Source: Mycobacterium neglectum
GTDB lineage: Bacteria > Actinomycetota > Actinomycetes > Mycobacteriales > Mycobacteriaceae
Assembly: GCF_002591975.1 (NCBI RefSeq)
Contig: NZ_NVQE01000010.1
Location: 1-64,000 of the forward strand
Length of the DNA: 64,000 nucleotides
Direction: 5' to 3'
Numbering within the stretch: the first letter of the stretch is position 1; the number at the start of each line of letters is the position of its first letter. Shown here piece after piece: positions 1 to 9,700 of this stretch. The notes beneath the pieces were generated by a model. It did not search any database, was not told the DNA's origin, and worked only from the letters and a program-made list of their open reading frames with translations. The position numbers and the translations under genes are program-made.

Positions 1-279
1 CAAACGCACAGCGTGCGGGTTCAGAAACACAGAAAACTCGGCCCGCCGGATACGCTTCCACTGCACCCGCAAACAGCGGGCCGCAACCCAGACATCATGC
101 TGATTGCCCGCTCAAAATCGAAGAGCCCCTATGACACGCTAGAGCCGTTGCTGAGAGAACGGCCAGATGCCTCAATTGTGCTCCTTCATATGGATTTAGA
201 CACCTATAAGAGCTGTTTGCATGCGTTGGAACCCTGCAAAGAACGGTTTGTGGCCGGATCTATACTTGTTTTTGAGTAA
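1..279 (+). pseudogene. 3' fragment of a TylF/macrocin-type O-methyltransferase, truncated
   Basis: The reading frame is open from the window edge to a stop at 277-279. Its second half resembles the C-terminal core of TylF/MycF-type sugar O-methyltransferases: a leucine-rich strand, then L-H-M-D-L-D-T-Y (the metal-binding Asp region) and a helix followed by V-A-G-S-I-L-V-F-E. In the family this is followed by a D/E-Y motif and roughly 40 more residues; here a stop comes straight after V-F-E, so the C-terminus is lost. Enzymes of this family methylate rhamnose and talose in glycopeptidolipids, which fits the neighbouring synthetase locus. The upstream half is outside the window or too diverged to align by eye. 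It may be a dead gene or the tail of a larger broken one. Confidence 0.55.
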
Positions 280-732
280 TACCTTGTAACACACAGCGAA
301 CTACAAGCATTCTAGGAATTTCTGATTCGCTCTCGAAAGGAATGGCGATATTGAGCCTGGGGCCGCGAGATCATGGACATGAACTTCGAGATGGTTGCTA
401 GTCGTTGGAGGCGCCTATTGTATTAGGTTCTCGCGATTCCGATGTATTGGATCGGAGAAGGCGCTTCGCCTGGGCATTCTTTCGCAAACCCTTCTGGCGA
501 TCTTTGCTCGGCGCGCCTATTGGCGATTTGATTTTCATGCTTGGTGCCGCAGGATCGCGGAAATCAGTTAGCATCGAAATTACAGGGCTACGCAAACTTC
601 AACCGCGTCGACAACTTCGGCCAGGCCGCCCCACGCCGAAGCGCAAAGGCGCGTTCCACGCCGTGTGGTCTGTCGACAGAGACATGTTTATCGGCCACTT
701 GCCATACCACGCCTAGCGTTGCCGGACGGCCA
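280..732. other. Non-coding or decayed stretch between the methyltransferase fragment and gap
   Basis: There is no gene I can recognise. Overlapping open frames exist on both strands (about 398-716), but neither gives a recognisable motif, and the base composition is less GC-rich than the synthetase genes. An 11-base motif (ggcgcctattg, about 410) recurs imperfectly near 510. Probably decayed DNA. Confidence 0.4.
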
Positions 733-1473
733 CTAGATTACACCCAGACCCCTTGCCAGCTGCCAAAATCCAATCACTGCGAGGAGGGTAATCGCGAACT
801 GTAAACGATATGCCCGTGACCAGTCGGCAATCGGACGCAGAACCACTTTGGTAGTGGTCGGCGCCACCAGATAACTTACGAGGATGATTTCGACGACGGC
901 CAGCATCACTGCGACGAAGACAATGGCGGCGGTGATCTGCAGACCGATACCGGCTCCCGAGGCCGTGATAGTCGTAACCACGAAAAGAACGATAGGAGGA
1001 CCCGGAAACAATGTCATGCCGAATAAGAACGAAATCCATAAGGAGCCATCCTCCCACGCTTTGTAGGCGCGGCTCCAAAGGCGGCGGAATGCAGATTCAC
1101 GTTTCGCCGGTGCTTCTGTAGCGTTACCGACCTGAGGTGAGGTAACGAGTGATGCGCGGCGCCGACGCGCAACGTGTCGAGCTATCACCACGATAGCAAC
1201 TGATAACGTGAACAAACCCAGTCCGATTTGAGTATTCCTGGCGACGGGACTAGTAGGTGTGGAGAAATCGTGAGCAAAAGAAATCGACGATGGGGCGAAA
1301 TAGAGCATCAATAGTGGGATCAGCATAAAGGGTATACTCACCATTACGCTTCCACACCAAAACGCGAATAGGTTCTGCACACCCCGCGGTCGCGAGAGCA
1401 AAAGAACTATGACACCGACGACTCCCGGATTGAGCGCCCATAGCAGGCCCACCACCACCACGGAGCTCCACAT
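733..1473 (-). CDS. gap: Gap-family (GPL/sulfolipid-1 addressing protein) membrane protein
   Basis: This is an integral membrane protein of the mycobacterial Gap/Sap family, which is required for export of glycopeptidolipids (Gap) or sulfolipid (Sap) to the cell surface. Family hallmarks are visible: an N-terminus M-W-S-S with a hydrophobic run ending A-L-N-P, the S-R-P-R motif and V-Q-N-L-F-A-F-W of the first loop, a central D-G-S-L-W segment, and A-V-V-E-I-I-L-V-S-Y-L-V near the end. About six membrane segments are predicted by eye over 246 aa, the usual family length. The frame can also start at a GTG nine bases upstream (1482); the ATG at 1473 matches family N-termini. It lies alone on the minus strand, 5 kb from mbtH-mps1-mps2, whereas gap normally follows mps2. 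A decayed gap is found there instead (24718). GPL export is the likeliest role; Sap-like specificity cannot be excluded. Confidence 0.85.
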   Translation of the reverse strand: MWSSVVVVGLLWALNPGVVGVIVLLLSRPRGVQNLFAFWCGSVMVSIPFMLIPLLMLYFAPSSISFAHDFSTPTSPVARNTQIGLGLFTLSVAIVVIARHVARRRRASLVTSPQVGNATEAPAKRESAFRRLWSRAYKAWEDGSLWISFLFGMTLFPGPPIVLFVVTTITASGAGIGLQITAAIVFVAVMLAVVEIILVSYLVAPTTTKVVLRPIADWSRAYRLQFAITLLAVIGFWQLARGLGVI

Positions 1474-1482
1474 AGCCCGCAC

Positions 1483-2699
1483 ACTACCTTGTCTAGCTAT
1501 CCTCAGATGACCGTCCCGCGCCTAGCTGAAACTTGTAGCTGCGCGTAGAAGCGCATGCCTTTCACGGACGTAGAACGTTGTCGACCCAACTCGGAATCAT
1601 CATGGATTGAGCTGTGGGTTCGGCCATTTTGCTGCCGTGCTTAGGACAGTACGCGAGTGGATATGGGCAGGTGGCATACGTGCGATCGGTCTCGGCGTGG
1701 TGGTGGTGTGGGCGGTGCGCCGTATCGACCTTGCGGCAACCAGAGTAGGCGGCAGCGGCAGGCAAAACATCCCAGATGGTTCCCATGGTTAGCCGTCGCA
1801 GCAAATCTTGTCGAGGCAGGACGGGGCGCAGCGAGATCGGTAATGCATGCTGATCGGTGCCAGACAGGTTATTAGGGGTTGTCTCGTTCTGAGCGCGCAT
1901 GTGTCCCCTGGATTGGCGAGGATCCGACCGGCAGAATTCTCAGAAACACTGGGAGGCGTATAACTGCACCATCGCGGATCGGCACACGGGTTGTGAAGGA
2001 AACGACCTCTACCTCAAGGCGCCTGCCTCGCTGGGTCTTCATCTCAAGACGACCTGGAAAACGCTTAGGGGTCGACAACCAATCCAGGGTGCTCTCGATG
2101 GACCGCGCCAGATTCATAGAATTCACTATACCTGCCGGATGAGACCCGTAGGAGCAGTGAGACCCAGTATACGGACACGGATACACCACTCCCATTGCAG
2201 TGCAACGTGTTTGGAGAACCTAGGACGGTATGCCTTGAACCATCCCAGGGCCATGCGACTTTGGGGCTCACGCCGCGGACCGGAATACCCGAATCGGTGC
2301 GGTGACCGCCGCCGACTCGCTCGTTGATCCCTTTTTGTCGGCAGGACCAGTCTGCGGCGCCGTTCTTGCTCCCACGAAACTGCACCCTCCGAAGGGGGCG
2401 GGCACGCGTCAAGAACGCGAGACGCTTCATTTGTCACGAGACGAAACTGGTGCCTTTCGTTCCGCCCGGCCGGGGTAAGACGCATCGTCTTCCAGGTCCA
2501 GCAACCCGAGAGCCCCGTATTGCCTCGCCGCTGGTGACCGGTCTGCCGACTCCAGCCTTCTAAATTGGGCACCTTGCCGGTAGTTATTCGTCAACTATTG
2601 GGCGCTCGATGCCTCGGCTCGTGGCTGCAGCGGCAACGGGTGGGGAGCTCAGACGTGATAAGGTTTCCTCGCGTCGATTCTTTTGTTGAGGAGGGCCAA
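1483..2699. other. Decayed intergenic region upstream of gap and of the zinc-domain methyltransferase
   Basis: I find no intact gene. The only structured piece is at about 1908-1976, where the minus strand encodes a segment (A-V-I-R-L-P-V-F...I-L-P-V-G-S) similar to a plus-strand segment at 5399-5467. Open frames here (1562-1900, 1899-2327, 2126-2572) have no recognisable motif. A purine-rich Shine-Dalgarno (gaggaggg, 2688-2695) at the right end serves the next gene. Confidence 0.4.
1908..1976 (-). repeat. Diverged repeat, copy 1 (minus-strand reading)
   Basis: Read on the minus strand, this segment aligns with the plus strand at 5399-5467; I count about 42 of 60 identical bases in the best part. 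Differences fall mostly at third codon positions in the frame A-V-x-R-x-P-V-F...P-x-G-S...I-Q, so it looks like two decayed copies of one former coding sequence in opposite orientation. I could not identify the parent gene. Confidence 0.45.
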
Positions 2700-3701
2700 T
2701 TGAACGAGATTGTCAAGGAATGCCGTTTATGTGGATCGACTGGTCCTCATCAAACTATTGCCGTTCGCGAGATGCAATTTGGGACTCAAGAATTGTTTCA
2801 ATATTATTGCTGCGCGGTCTGCGATACTTTGCAGATCGTGGATTTGCTCGAGAGTGAAGAACTCGAGCGGCATTATCCAATCGATTACTACTCCTACAAT
2901 GTGTCAACCCGGCCGCGGATTCGCCGTTGGCTGGCCACACAACAAGACCGGTTTGAACTGCAAATGGGCGGCCGCCTGGTCGGTGCCGTCATAGCGGCGG
3001 TACCACACAGCATCCGCACTGTCATCGGGACTCACGATGCGAGCGGAGATGTCGTCAGAATGCTCGGTCAACTATCACTTGAACGCGACGCGCGAATCCT
3101 CGACGTGGGCTGTGGTGGCGGTGCGCTGCTTGATCGGTTGGCACGAGTTGGATTCAACAACTTGTTCGGTGCAGATCCGCTACTTGCCGGCGATGGCGAG
3201 ACGCCCGAAGGCGTGCCGCTGATGAAGCGATATATGAGTGATGTGCCTGGCGAATTTGACCTCATTATGTTCAATCATTCGCTCGAGCACGTACCCGACC
3301 CCGTCGCGACTATTAAGGCGGCATATGAAAAGCTCGCTGACGGGGGTATTTGCTTAGTTCGCCTACCGACGACCTCATCCGAAGCGTGGGAAATCTATGG
3401 GGCGGACTGGATAAGCGCCGACGCACCTCGACATACCGTTATCCCGTCCCGGTCGGGAATGGCGCTGGCAGCTGAAACGGTGGGGCTGCGAGTGGAGAAG
3501 ACGTTCGACGATTCGACTTTCCTTCAGTTTATTGGAAGCGAGGCCTATCGGCATGATATTGCGTTGACCGATCCGCGATTTCTTCCGAAAGTGCTACGGA
3601 TGTTCGGGTGGAAGAAAATCTGGAATTGGCAGAGGCGGGCGGAACGCCTAAATGGGCAGGGCCGTGGTGATTGCGCAGGGTTTGTCTTACGGGCCAAGTG
3701 A
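2700..3701 (+). CDS. Class I SAM-dependent methyltransferase with N-terminal zinc-knuckle domain
   Basis: A 333-aa methyltransferase. The N-terminus has a Cys-rich zinc-binding pattern (C-R-L-C at about residues 8-11, then C-C-A-V-C about 30 residues later), as in sugar C- or O-methyltransferases. The Rossmann SAM site follows: I-L-D-V-G-C-G-G-G, with acidic A-D-P after strand 2, and H-S-L-E-H-V as motif II/III. I chose the TTG at 2700 because a strong Shine-Dalgarno (gaggaggg, 2688-2695) sits five bases before it and the zinc domain begins at once; the frame also has a start at 2565 with a poor leader of 45 residues. It lies near a TylF-type methyltransferase and the GPL synthetase, so methylation of a GPL sugar is a reasonable guess, not shown by the sequence. 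Confidence 0.75.
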   Translation: MNEIVKECRLCGSTGPHQTIAVREMQFGTQELFQYYCCAVCDTLQIVDLLESEELERHYPIDYYSYNVSTRPRIRRWLATQQDRFELQMGGRLVGAVIAAVPHSIRTVIGTHDASGDVVRMLGQLSLERDARILDVGCGGGALLDRLARVGFNNLFGADPLLAGDGETPEGVPLMKRYMSDVPGEFDLIMFNHSLEHVPDPVATIKAAYEKLADGGICLVRLPTTSSEAWEIYGADWISADAPRHTVIPSRSGMALAAETVGLRVEKTFDDSTFLQFIGSEAYRHDIALTDPRFLPKVLRMFGWKKIWNWQRRAERLNGQGRGDCAGFVLRAK

Positions 3702-4033
3702 CGGCATCCGCAGCGGAGCTGGCAAACGGACACCCTAGCCTGCGCGCGAGACCTACCGACAAGAAGTGACCAATACCGGAGCGACAAGCTAGTGCGACCG
3801 GCTGAGGTTCTAGGTGCCCGCCGTCTATCGTTGAGGACACAGTCGCTGCGACTCGGCGATTCAATCAATGGCCGCCCCGACTTCGCGCCGCGGCGCTCGG
3901 ATTCGTTCACCATGACCGACTTGCACGCAAACTCCAGCACTGAGGCGCACGCCACTCGCCATCCAAGGCGCTCGAAAGACCGAGAGTTGGCGACCTTGGT
4001 TGCGGTGCCGCGGAAGCCCTGCGCGCTGATGCT
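3702..4033. other. Intergenic stretch between two methyltransferase genes
   Basis: No gene is recognised. An open frame on the plus strand (3792-4085) runs into the next gene out of frame and carries no motif; minus-strand frames are shadows of the upstream gene end. No clear terminator or promoter is seen. Confidence 0.4.
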
Positions 4034-4834
4034 ATGGTTGCCGCCGTGGCGAACAGGCTGTCAGTCGGCGCCCGCCTCAGGTTGAGGTTGGTGCGCACGG
4101 AATACTGGCTCGCGCGCACCCTTCTACCCGATGTCTATGCCAACGATGCGTTCGTCAGTTTTCACCGCCACGCGTTCCTCGAGGACCCTGACTTCCAGCG
4201 CGCCTACGAGCGCGGCGCACGCGCCCTAGGCGGCCAGGACTGGTATCAGTGGGAGTGGCGCGTGCACATCGGCTTGTGGGCAGCGGCCAATGCCAGCCAG
4301 CTCGATGGTGATTTTGTCGAGTGCGGTGTCAGCTATGGGTTCTTGAGCAGTGCCGTAATGGAGTTCCTGGATTGGGATCAGCTGGGCAAGACGTTTTATC
4401 TCCTCGACACCTTCGCTGGCATCGATCCCCGGTTTATCACTGCCGGCGAACGCCAGGCTGGGGCTCTCGATAGAAGCGAGCTAAATCTGCGCAACGGTAT
4501 GTACGTCAGCGGAGTCGACGGTGTCAAAGCCAATTTCTCGCAGTGGAGCAATCAGCGCATTATCGTCGGCGCGGTTCCGGAAACGCTCGAGCAGGTCGAA
4601 GCGTCATCGGTGGCCTTCCTGCATATCGACATGAATTGTGCTCCCCCTGAAGTCGCCGCGCTACGGTTCTTCTGGCCGAGGCTTACTCCCGGTGCCTTCG
4701 TGCTGCTGGACGATTACTCCTATAGAGGGCACGAAGAGCAGCGCCTGGCCATGGACGCCTTGGCGAGCGAATTAGGGGTTCCGATTTGCGCTCTACCCAC
4801 TGGCCAGGGCTTGCTCATCAAGCCGGTACGTTGA
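4034..4834 (+). CDS. TylF/MycF-type (macrocin) O-methyltransferase, probable GPL sugar methyltransferase
   Basis: A 266-aa SAM-dependent O-methyltransferase of the TylF/macrocin family. Visible family features: the SAM-binding strand D-G-D-F-V-E-C-G-V-S-Y-G (about residues 97-108), L-L-D-T-F-A-G at strand 2, then L-H-I-D-M-N and L-L-D-D-Y as the Mg-binding acidic residues near residues 195-230. Length and motif order match the rhamnosyl O-methyltransferases (Rmt) of mycobacterial GPL loci. In the family these methylate rhamnose hydroxyls after glycosylation; which position this one uses cannot be told. The ATG at 4034 has no good Shine-Dalgarno, so the start is uncertain. It stands alone, flanked by decayed DNA, and is the only intact member of this family in the window. 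Confidence 0.78.
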   Translation: MVAAVANRLSVGARLRLRLVRTEYWLARTLLPDVYANDAFVSFHRHAFLEDPDFQRAYERGARALGGQDWYQWEWRVHIGLWAAANASQLDGDFVECGVSYGFLSSAVMEFLDWDQLGKTFYLLDTFAGIDPRFITAGERQAGALDRSELNLRNGMYVSGVDGVKANFSQWSNQRIIVGAVPETLEQVEASSVAFLHIDMNCAPPEVAALRFFWPRLTPGAFVLLDDYSYRGHEEQRLAMDALASELGVPICALPTGQGLLIKPVR

Positions 4835-6508
4835 GCCCGTGAGGGCCAATCCCTTAATACTGAATTTCTCGGGAATGTTGAATGGCTAGAGCCTTTTGGG
4901 AAGTAAGGTTTCGCATCGCTTGGCGCGCCGAGCAAATGGGGTAAATGCAGTAGCCCGGCGAGAAACAGCCCAAGAATAATATGCCTGCCTTTCTGGACCA
5001 CCACACTTCCGACGCGCCATAAAGCCATCGATGGATGCCCTGAAGCCTGGCGCCGCAATGTTCTGCAACCACTCCACTCCCGCTGGCGGTCACAAGTGAA
5101 TACGCGGTCCTGCACACACTTCTAAATGAGCTCTGCGGAGAGCCAGGCTTGTATCAACCTAAACTCGACAGTGTTCCGACGAATTTTCGCTCGGCGGCAT
5201 GACAAGCGCAACGTCCACGAAACGATTTCCAGAAACTCGAGCAGACCATCACCGCCTCGGCTACTGGCATGTGGCTGAAGTATTCGCAATTTCTGCTGGC
5301 TCAGTAGTGCGATCTGTGTAGATATCGCGCTGGACGGCGACTCTTCGGGGATGCTTCTTTAGAGGATCACTGAAATACGTTGTAGCACAATGAAACTAGT
5401 CGGCGGCGCAGTGGTGCGCATCCCAGTGTTCATCGCGATTATGCCGGCTGGGTCTTTGCTCATCCAGAGTTCACGGGTTCCGTCAAAAGAGAACGGCGAA
5501 TGGCACCTTATTCGTCGCAACGAGCCAGTCAGTATCGATTTGATCAAGCACCGTCTTGGCAACATTCTGGTGTTCGAAACGAGTCGCTGGTATTTGGGTA
5601 TGCAAAGCCCCTGCCGCGCTGGGAACAGATAGCCCGAAGTAACTTTCGATCGCCGACCGCTGGCATCTACGCAGCGCAACCGCTGCACACTCGGACACTG
5701 ACCGGCGATCGGCTTGCTTACTCAACGTGGACGATTCCGAATGCGGAACTCAGCGACAGCCAGATGTCGCGGCAGCAGATTCCGGTACTAATTCGTGACC
5801 TTGAGAAGTGTCCTGCAAAAAGCTAATTCGACCTTCTCAACGAAAAGTAACGTCGCCTTCTGCGCAGGACGAATGTTGAGCCCTCCGAAGCGGAGCATCC
5901 TCGGTGACCTGCTCGATTCACTCAGGCTTTTGCTGATCAAACGCCTGCTGATGGGCGCTGCGCGCCACCACTCACCCTCGCGCAAAGCGTGGTGTTTGGA
6001 CAATCGCGGCCACCACAGTGGTCCTCTCCCGTGCTGTAGACTCGATGCTCGTCACCGGTAACGATGGGCGTCGCCCTTGTTGCCACGGTTCCCGGTTGCT
6101 GTACCGTCTCGCAGCTACACCAGTGATGAAATTCCAGGTCGCCCGGCACGTCGGTTTAGCGAGTTCAGGGCTACGCCGGTGGCTTTTGCCTGCCCGTTTG
6201 CTGCGATCGCGGTCTTTTTTGGCGGATTTCACGGTGGCGGTCGCCAAACCGCTTAGCGAGCCCACAGAATATTCATAAACCGGCAATCTCGGCAACTAGG
6301 CGGTCCCCGTAGGATTCGGCCGTGAGCTGGATAAACAGCAGCGATTATTGACGCTGTGGTTAATTAGTGAGCTTGGCTCCATATTGTTTGCTGGCATGGC
6401 CAACCTTGGGAACCTCGTGAGAATGTTTGGCCTTACCCTGCTGCCCGCGGAAGGTTTGCGATAGGCTCACCATCAGTTTGCGGTACACGATGACTACCCT
6501 GGAGAGTC
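4835..6508. other. 1.7-kb decayed region upstream of mbtH
   Basis: There is no intact gene. It contains the second copy of the diverged repeat (5399-5467) within a short open frame (5390-5632), and several short unrecognised frames on both strands (4854-5117, 5500-5826, 5795-6061, 5972-6295). Composition is visibly AT-richer than the synthetase genes. The last 200 bases must carry the mbtH-mps promoter; a TAGGCT hexamer at 6462-6467 is a possible -10 box, but no convincing -35 partner is seen. Confidence 0.4.
5399..5467 (+). repeat. Diverged repeat, copy 2 (plus-strand reading)
   Basis: Partner of the minus-strand segment at 1908-1976. It lies in an 80-codon open frame (5390-5632) reading G-G-A-V-V-R-I-P-V-F...I-M-P-A-G-S-L-L-I-Q. 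Similarity fades but continues weakly for about 50 bases downstream. The product family is not recognised. The pair flanks the two methyltransferase genes in inverted orientation. Confidence 0.45.
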
Positions 6509-6739
6509 GTGAGCATCAATCCGTTCGACGACGACAACGGCAGCTTCCTCGTCTTGGTCAACGACGAGGAGCAACACAGCCTCTGGCCGAGCTTTGCCGA
6601 CGTGCCTGCTGGGTGGCAGGTGGTTTACGGCGAAGCGGACCGTGCTGCGTGCCTCGAGTATGTAGAGGAGCATTGGCCGGATATCAGGCCGAAGAGCCTG
6701 CGCGAAAGGTTGGCGCAGGGCGGAACTCTTGACGGCTAG
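6509..6739 (+). CDS. mbtH: MbtH-like protein of the GPL synthetase operon
   Basis: A 76-aa MbtH-like protein. These small proteins bind NRPS adenylation domains and are needed for their folding or activity. The family signature is complete: N-P-F-D-D-D-N near the N-terminus, [10 protein letters not shown] at about residues 20-29, P-A-G-W, C-L-E-Y-V-E, and W-P-D-I-R-P-K-S-L. The start is a GTG with ggagag just upstream (6501-6506). It is the first gene of mbtH-mps1-mps2: its stop at 6737-6739 lies 25 bases before the preferred mps1 ATG. This is the GPL-locus MbtH, not the mycobactin one. It is the only intact MbtH in the window; a second, broken one is at 26929. Confidence 0.93.
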   Translation: MSINPFDDDNGSFLVLVNDEEQHSLWPSFADVPAGWQVVYGEADRAACLEYVEEHWPDIRPKSLRERLAQGGTLDG

Positions 6740-6764
6740 CCGGTTTGGCGGGGGAAGTCGAAGC

Positions 6765-9700
6765 ATGGAACCCAACAATGGGGGATTGCCGCTTTCGCGA
6801 GGCCAGCTGGATATCTGGCTTTCGCAGGAAAGCGGTCTCGTCGGAACGGAGTGGCAGCTCGGCCTCCTCGTAAGAATTGACGGCGCGATTGAACGCGATC
6901 TTCTGCACCAGGCGATCCGTCAAGCCCTGCAAGAAGCTGAACCGGCCCGGGCCGCGTTTTTTGAGATGGATGGCCAAGTCTTACAGAAGCCGGTTGATTA
7001 CTCCGACCTCGAGTTGCCGTTCTATGACGTCAGCGATTCGGACGATCCCGCGGAAAGAGTCCGCGAGATAGCCTCGTCAATTCAGCACACCCTGATGCCG
7101 CTCACCGGCAAGTTGGTGACATTCGCCCTATTTAAGACTCAGCCAGATCAATATTTTGCGTTCGGCTTGGGCCACCACATTTCTGTAGACGGTGTGGGCA
7201 TGGCGCTGGTCTGCCGTCGAATCGCATCGATTTACACGGCGATGGTCAAGGGGGAACCCGTCTCTCCCGCATATTTTGGCTCCCTGCGGGACTTGGTCGA
7301 TCTCGAGGCTGGATATGCAGCGTCCACCGACTTTCAGGAAGACCAAGTCTACTGGAATAACAATCGTCCGCCGGAGAGCGGACTGGATCACCGAGCGTCC
7401 CAACTAGCCAGCCGGCATGACGCGTACGCGCCTTCGGCGTCCGTTCAAGTAGGTCAAGCGGCCATTGGTGGCATCAAGTCGCTGTCAAAGACATTGCGCA
7501 TCCGGCGGCATACGGTGATGACCGCGGCGTTGGCGTTGTTGGCGCGATCGTGGTCTGGCAACGGCTCAGAGGTCGCGCTGGACTTCCCGGTCAGCAGGCG
7601 GGTGGGCGAAGAGTCGAAGACACTTCCTGCAATGCTCGCCGGAATGGTACCTCTGGTGCTGTCGGCTCCACCCGACGCTACGGCAGGCGAGTTCTGTCGG
7701 CACGTCGATTTGCGCATACGAGAGCTGTTGCAGCATCAGCGATTTCCGGTACACGGCCTCGATGACGACGGAAACTCTCGGGGTCCCAGGCAGACATCAG
7801 ATCGGGTCGCGATCAGCTTCCTGCCGTCCCGGCTCACGCTGGACCTCGCAGGCGTTCCGGCAACAGCGGCCTTTACCAATCACGGCCCGATGGGTCACTT
7901 CGGATTGTTCTTCTCCGGCGCCAGCGACCAGATGTTCGTCGGCACCGCCGGTCCGGGGCAGCCGTTCGCCAGCTTCGGAGTCGCAAATTTGGCGGAGCGC
8001 CTGGAGCGCATTGTGGTGGCGATGGCGGCCGACCCGGATCGGCCACTGTCATCCATAGATGCGCTGGACGCAGAAGAGCACGCGACTCTGGAACGCATCG
8101 GTAATAAGGCGGTGTTGACGCGATCGGCGTCCGCCCGGCTCTCGATTCCGGAATTGTTTGCCACGCATGTGGACAGCTCACCGGAGACGGTGGCGCTGGT
8201 GTGTGGGGAGCGGTCGTGGAGCTATCGCGAGCTGGACGAGGCGGCCAACCGCCTGTCGCACCTGCTGGCTGACCGCGGCGCCGGGCCGGGTGAATTCGTC
8301 GCGCTGCTGGTTCCTCGCTCCGCGGAGGCGGTCATCGCGATTCTGGCCGTGCTCAAGACCGGGGCCGCCTATGTGCCGATCGACCCGTCGATGCCGGAAT
8401 CACGGTTGGAGTTCATCCTCGCCGATGCCGCACCGATCGCGGCGATCAGTACCTCCGGGCTGCGGTCGCGGCTGGACGAGACCGATGTGTTGGTCATCGA
8501 CGTCGACGATCCCGCAATCGATGCGCAACCCAGCACAGCGCTGCGGAGTCCGGCCCCTGACGACTTGGCGTACGTCATCTACACCTCGGGAACCACCGGA
8601 ACACCCAAAGGTGTGGCGGTCACCCACCACAGCGCCGGTCACCTGATGAGAGATCTGGAAGCCGGTTTCCCCCAGCCAGCCACGTGGACGTTGTGTCATT
8701 CGTTGGCGTTTGACGCGTCGGTGTGGGAGATCTGGGGTCCGTTGCTACGAGGTGGGCGGCTGGTAGTCGTGCGCGAAGCGGTCGCGAGCTCACCCGAGGA
8801 TCTTCACGCCCTGCTGATCTCCGAACAGGTCACCGTCTTGACTCAAACCCCCTCGGCGGTGGCGATGCTGTCGCCCGAGGGTCTCGAATCGATGGCGTTG
8901 GCGGTGGTGGGCGAGGCTCTCCCGACCGAGCTGGTCGATCGGTGGGCGAGCGGGCGGGTGATGGTCAACGGCTACGGCCCGACCGAGACGACGATTTGTG
9001 CGACGGTCAGTGCACCACTGTCGCCGGGGTCCGGTGTGGCGCCGATCGGTTTGCCGGTGCCCGGAGCGGCACTGTTCGTGTTGGACACCTGGATGCAGCC
9101 GGTGCCAGCCGGTGTCGTCGGTGAGTTGTATGTGGCCGGCGAAGGGGTGACGGCCGGCTACCTAGGTCGGTCCGGCCTGACGGCGTCGCGGTTTGTGGCG
9201 TGCCCGTTCGGGGAGCCCGGCGGGCGGATGTATCGCACCGGGGATCTGGTGTGCTGGGGCGAGGACGGGCAGCTGCAGTATCTCGGCCGCGCCGATGAGC
9301 AGGTCAAGATTCGTGGCTTCCGCATCGAGCTGGGGGAGATCCAGGCTGCGCTGGCCAGCCTGGACGGGGTGGATCAGGCCGCGGTGATCGCTCGCGAGGA
9401 CCGCGCCGGAGACAAGCGCTTGGTGGGTTACATCACTGGAGCCGCCGATACGGCCGAACTCCGGGCCCGACTGGCGGATCGGCTACCGCCCTACATGGTG
9501 CCGACCGCGATCGTGGTGTTGGAGAGGCTGCCGCTGACGTCCAACGGCAAGTTGGATACCCGCGCCCTGCCGGCACCTGAATACCAGCGCCTCGGCGCTG
9601 ATTATCGGGCCCCGGCCACGGCGATCGAGGAGATCCTGGCCGGCATCTTCGCCCAGGTATTGGGGGTTGAGCGGGTCGGGGTGGACGACTCGTTCTTCGA

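Noticed and set aside
405..716. Open frames on both strands between the methyltransferase fragment and gap
   Set aside because: No start signal, no family motif and no preferred strand; not called as genes.
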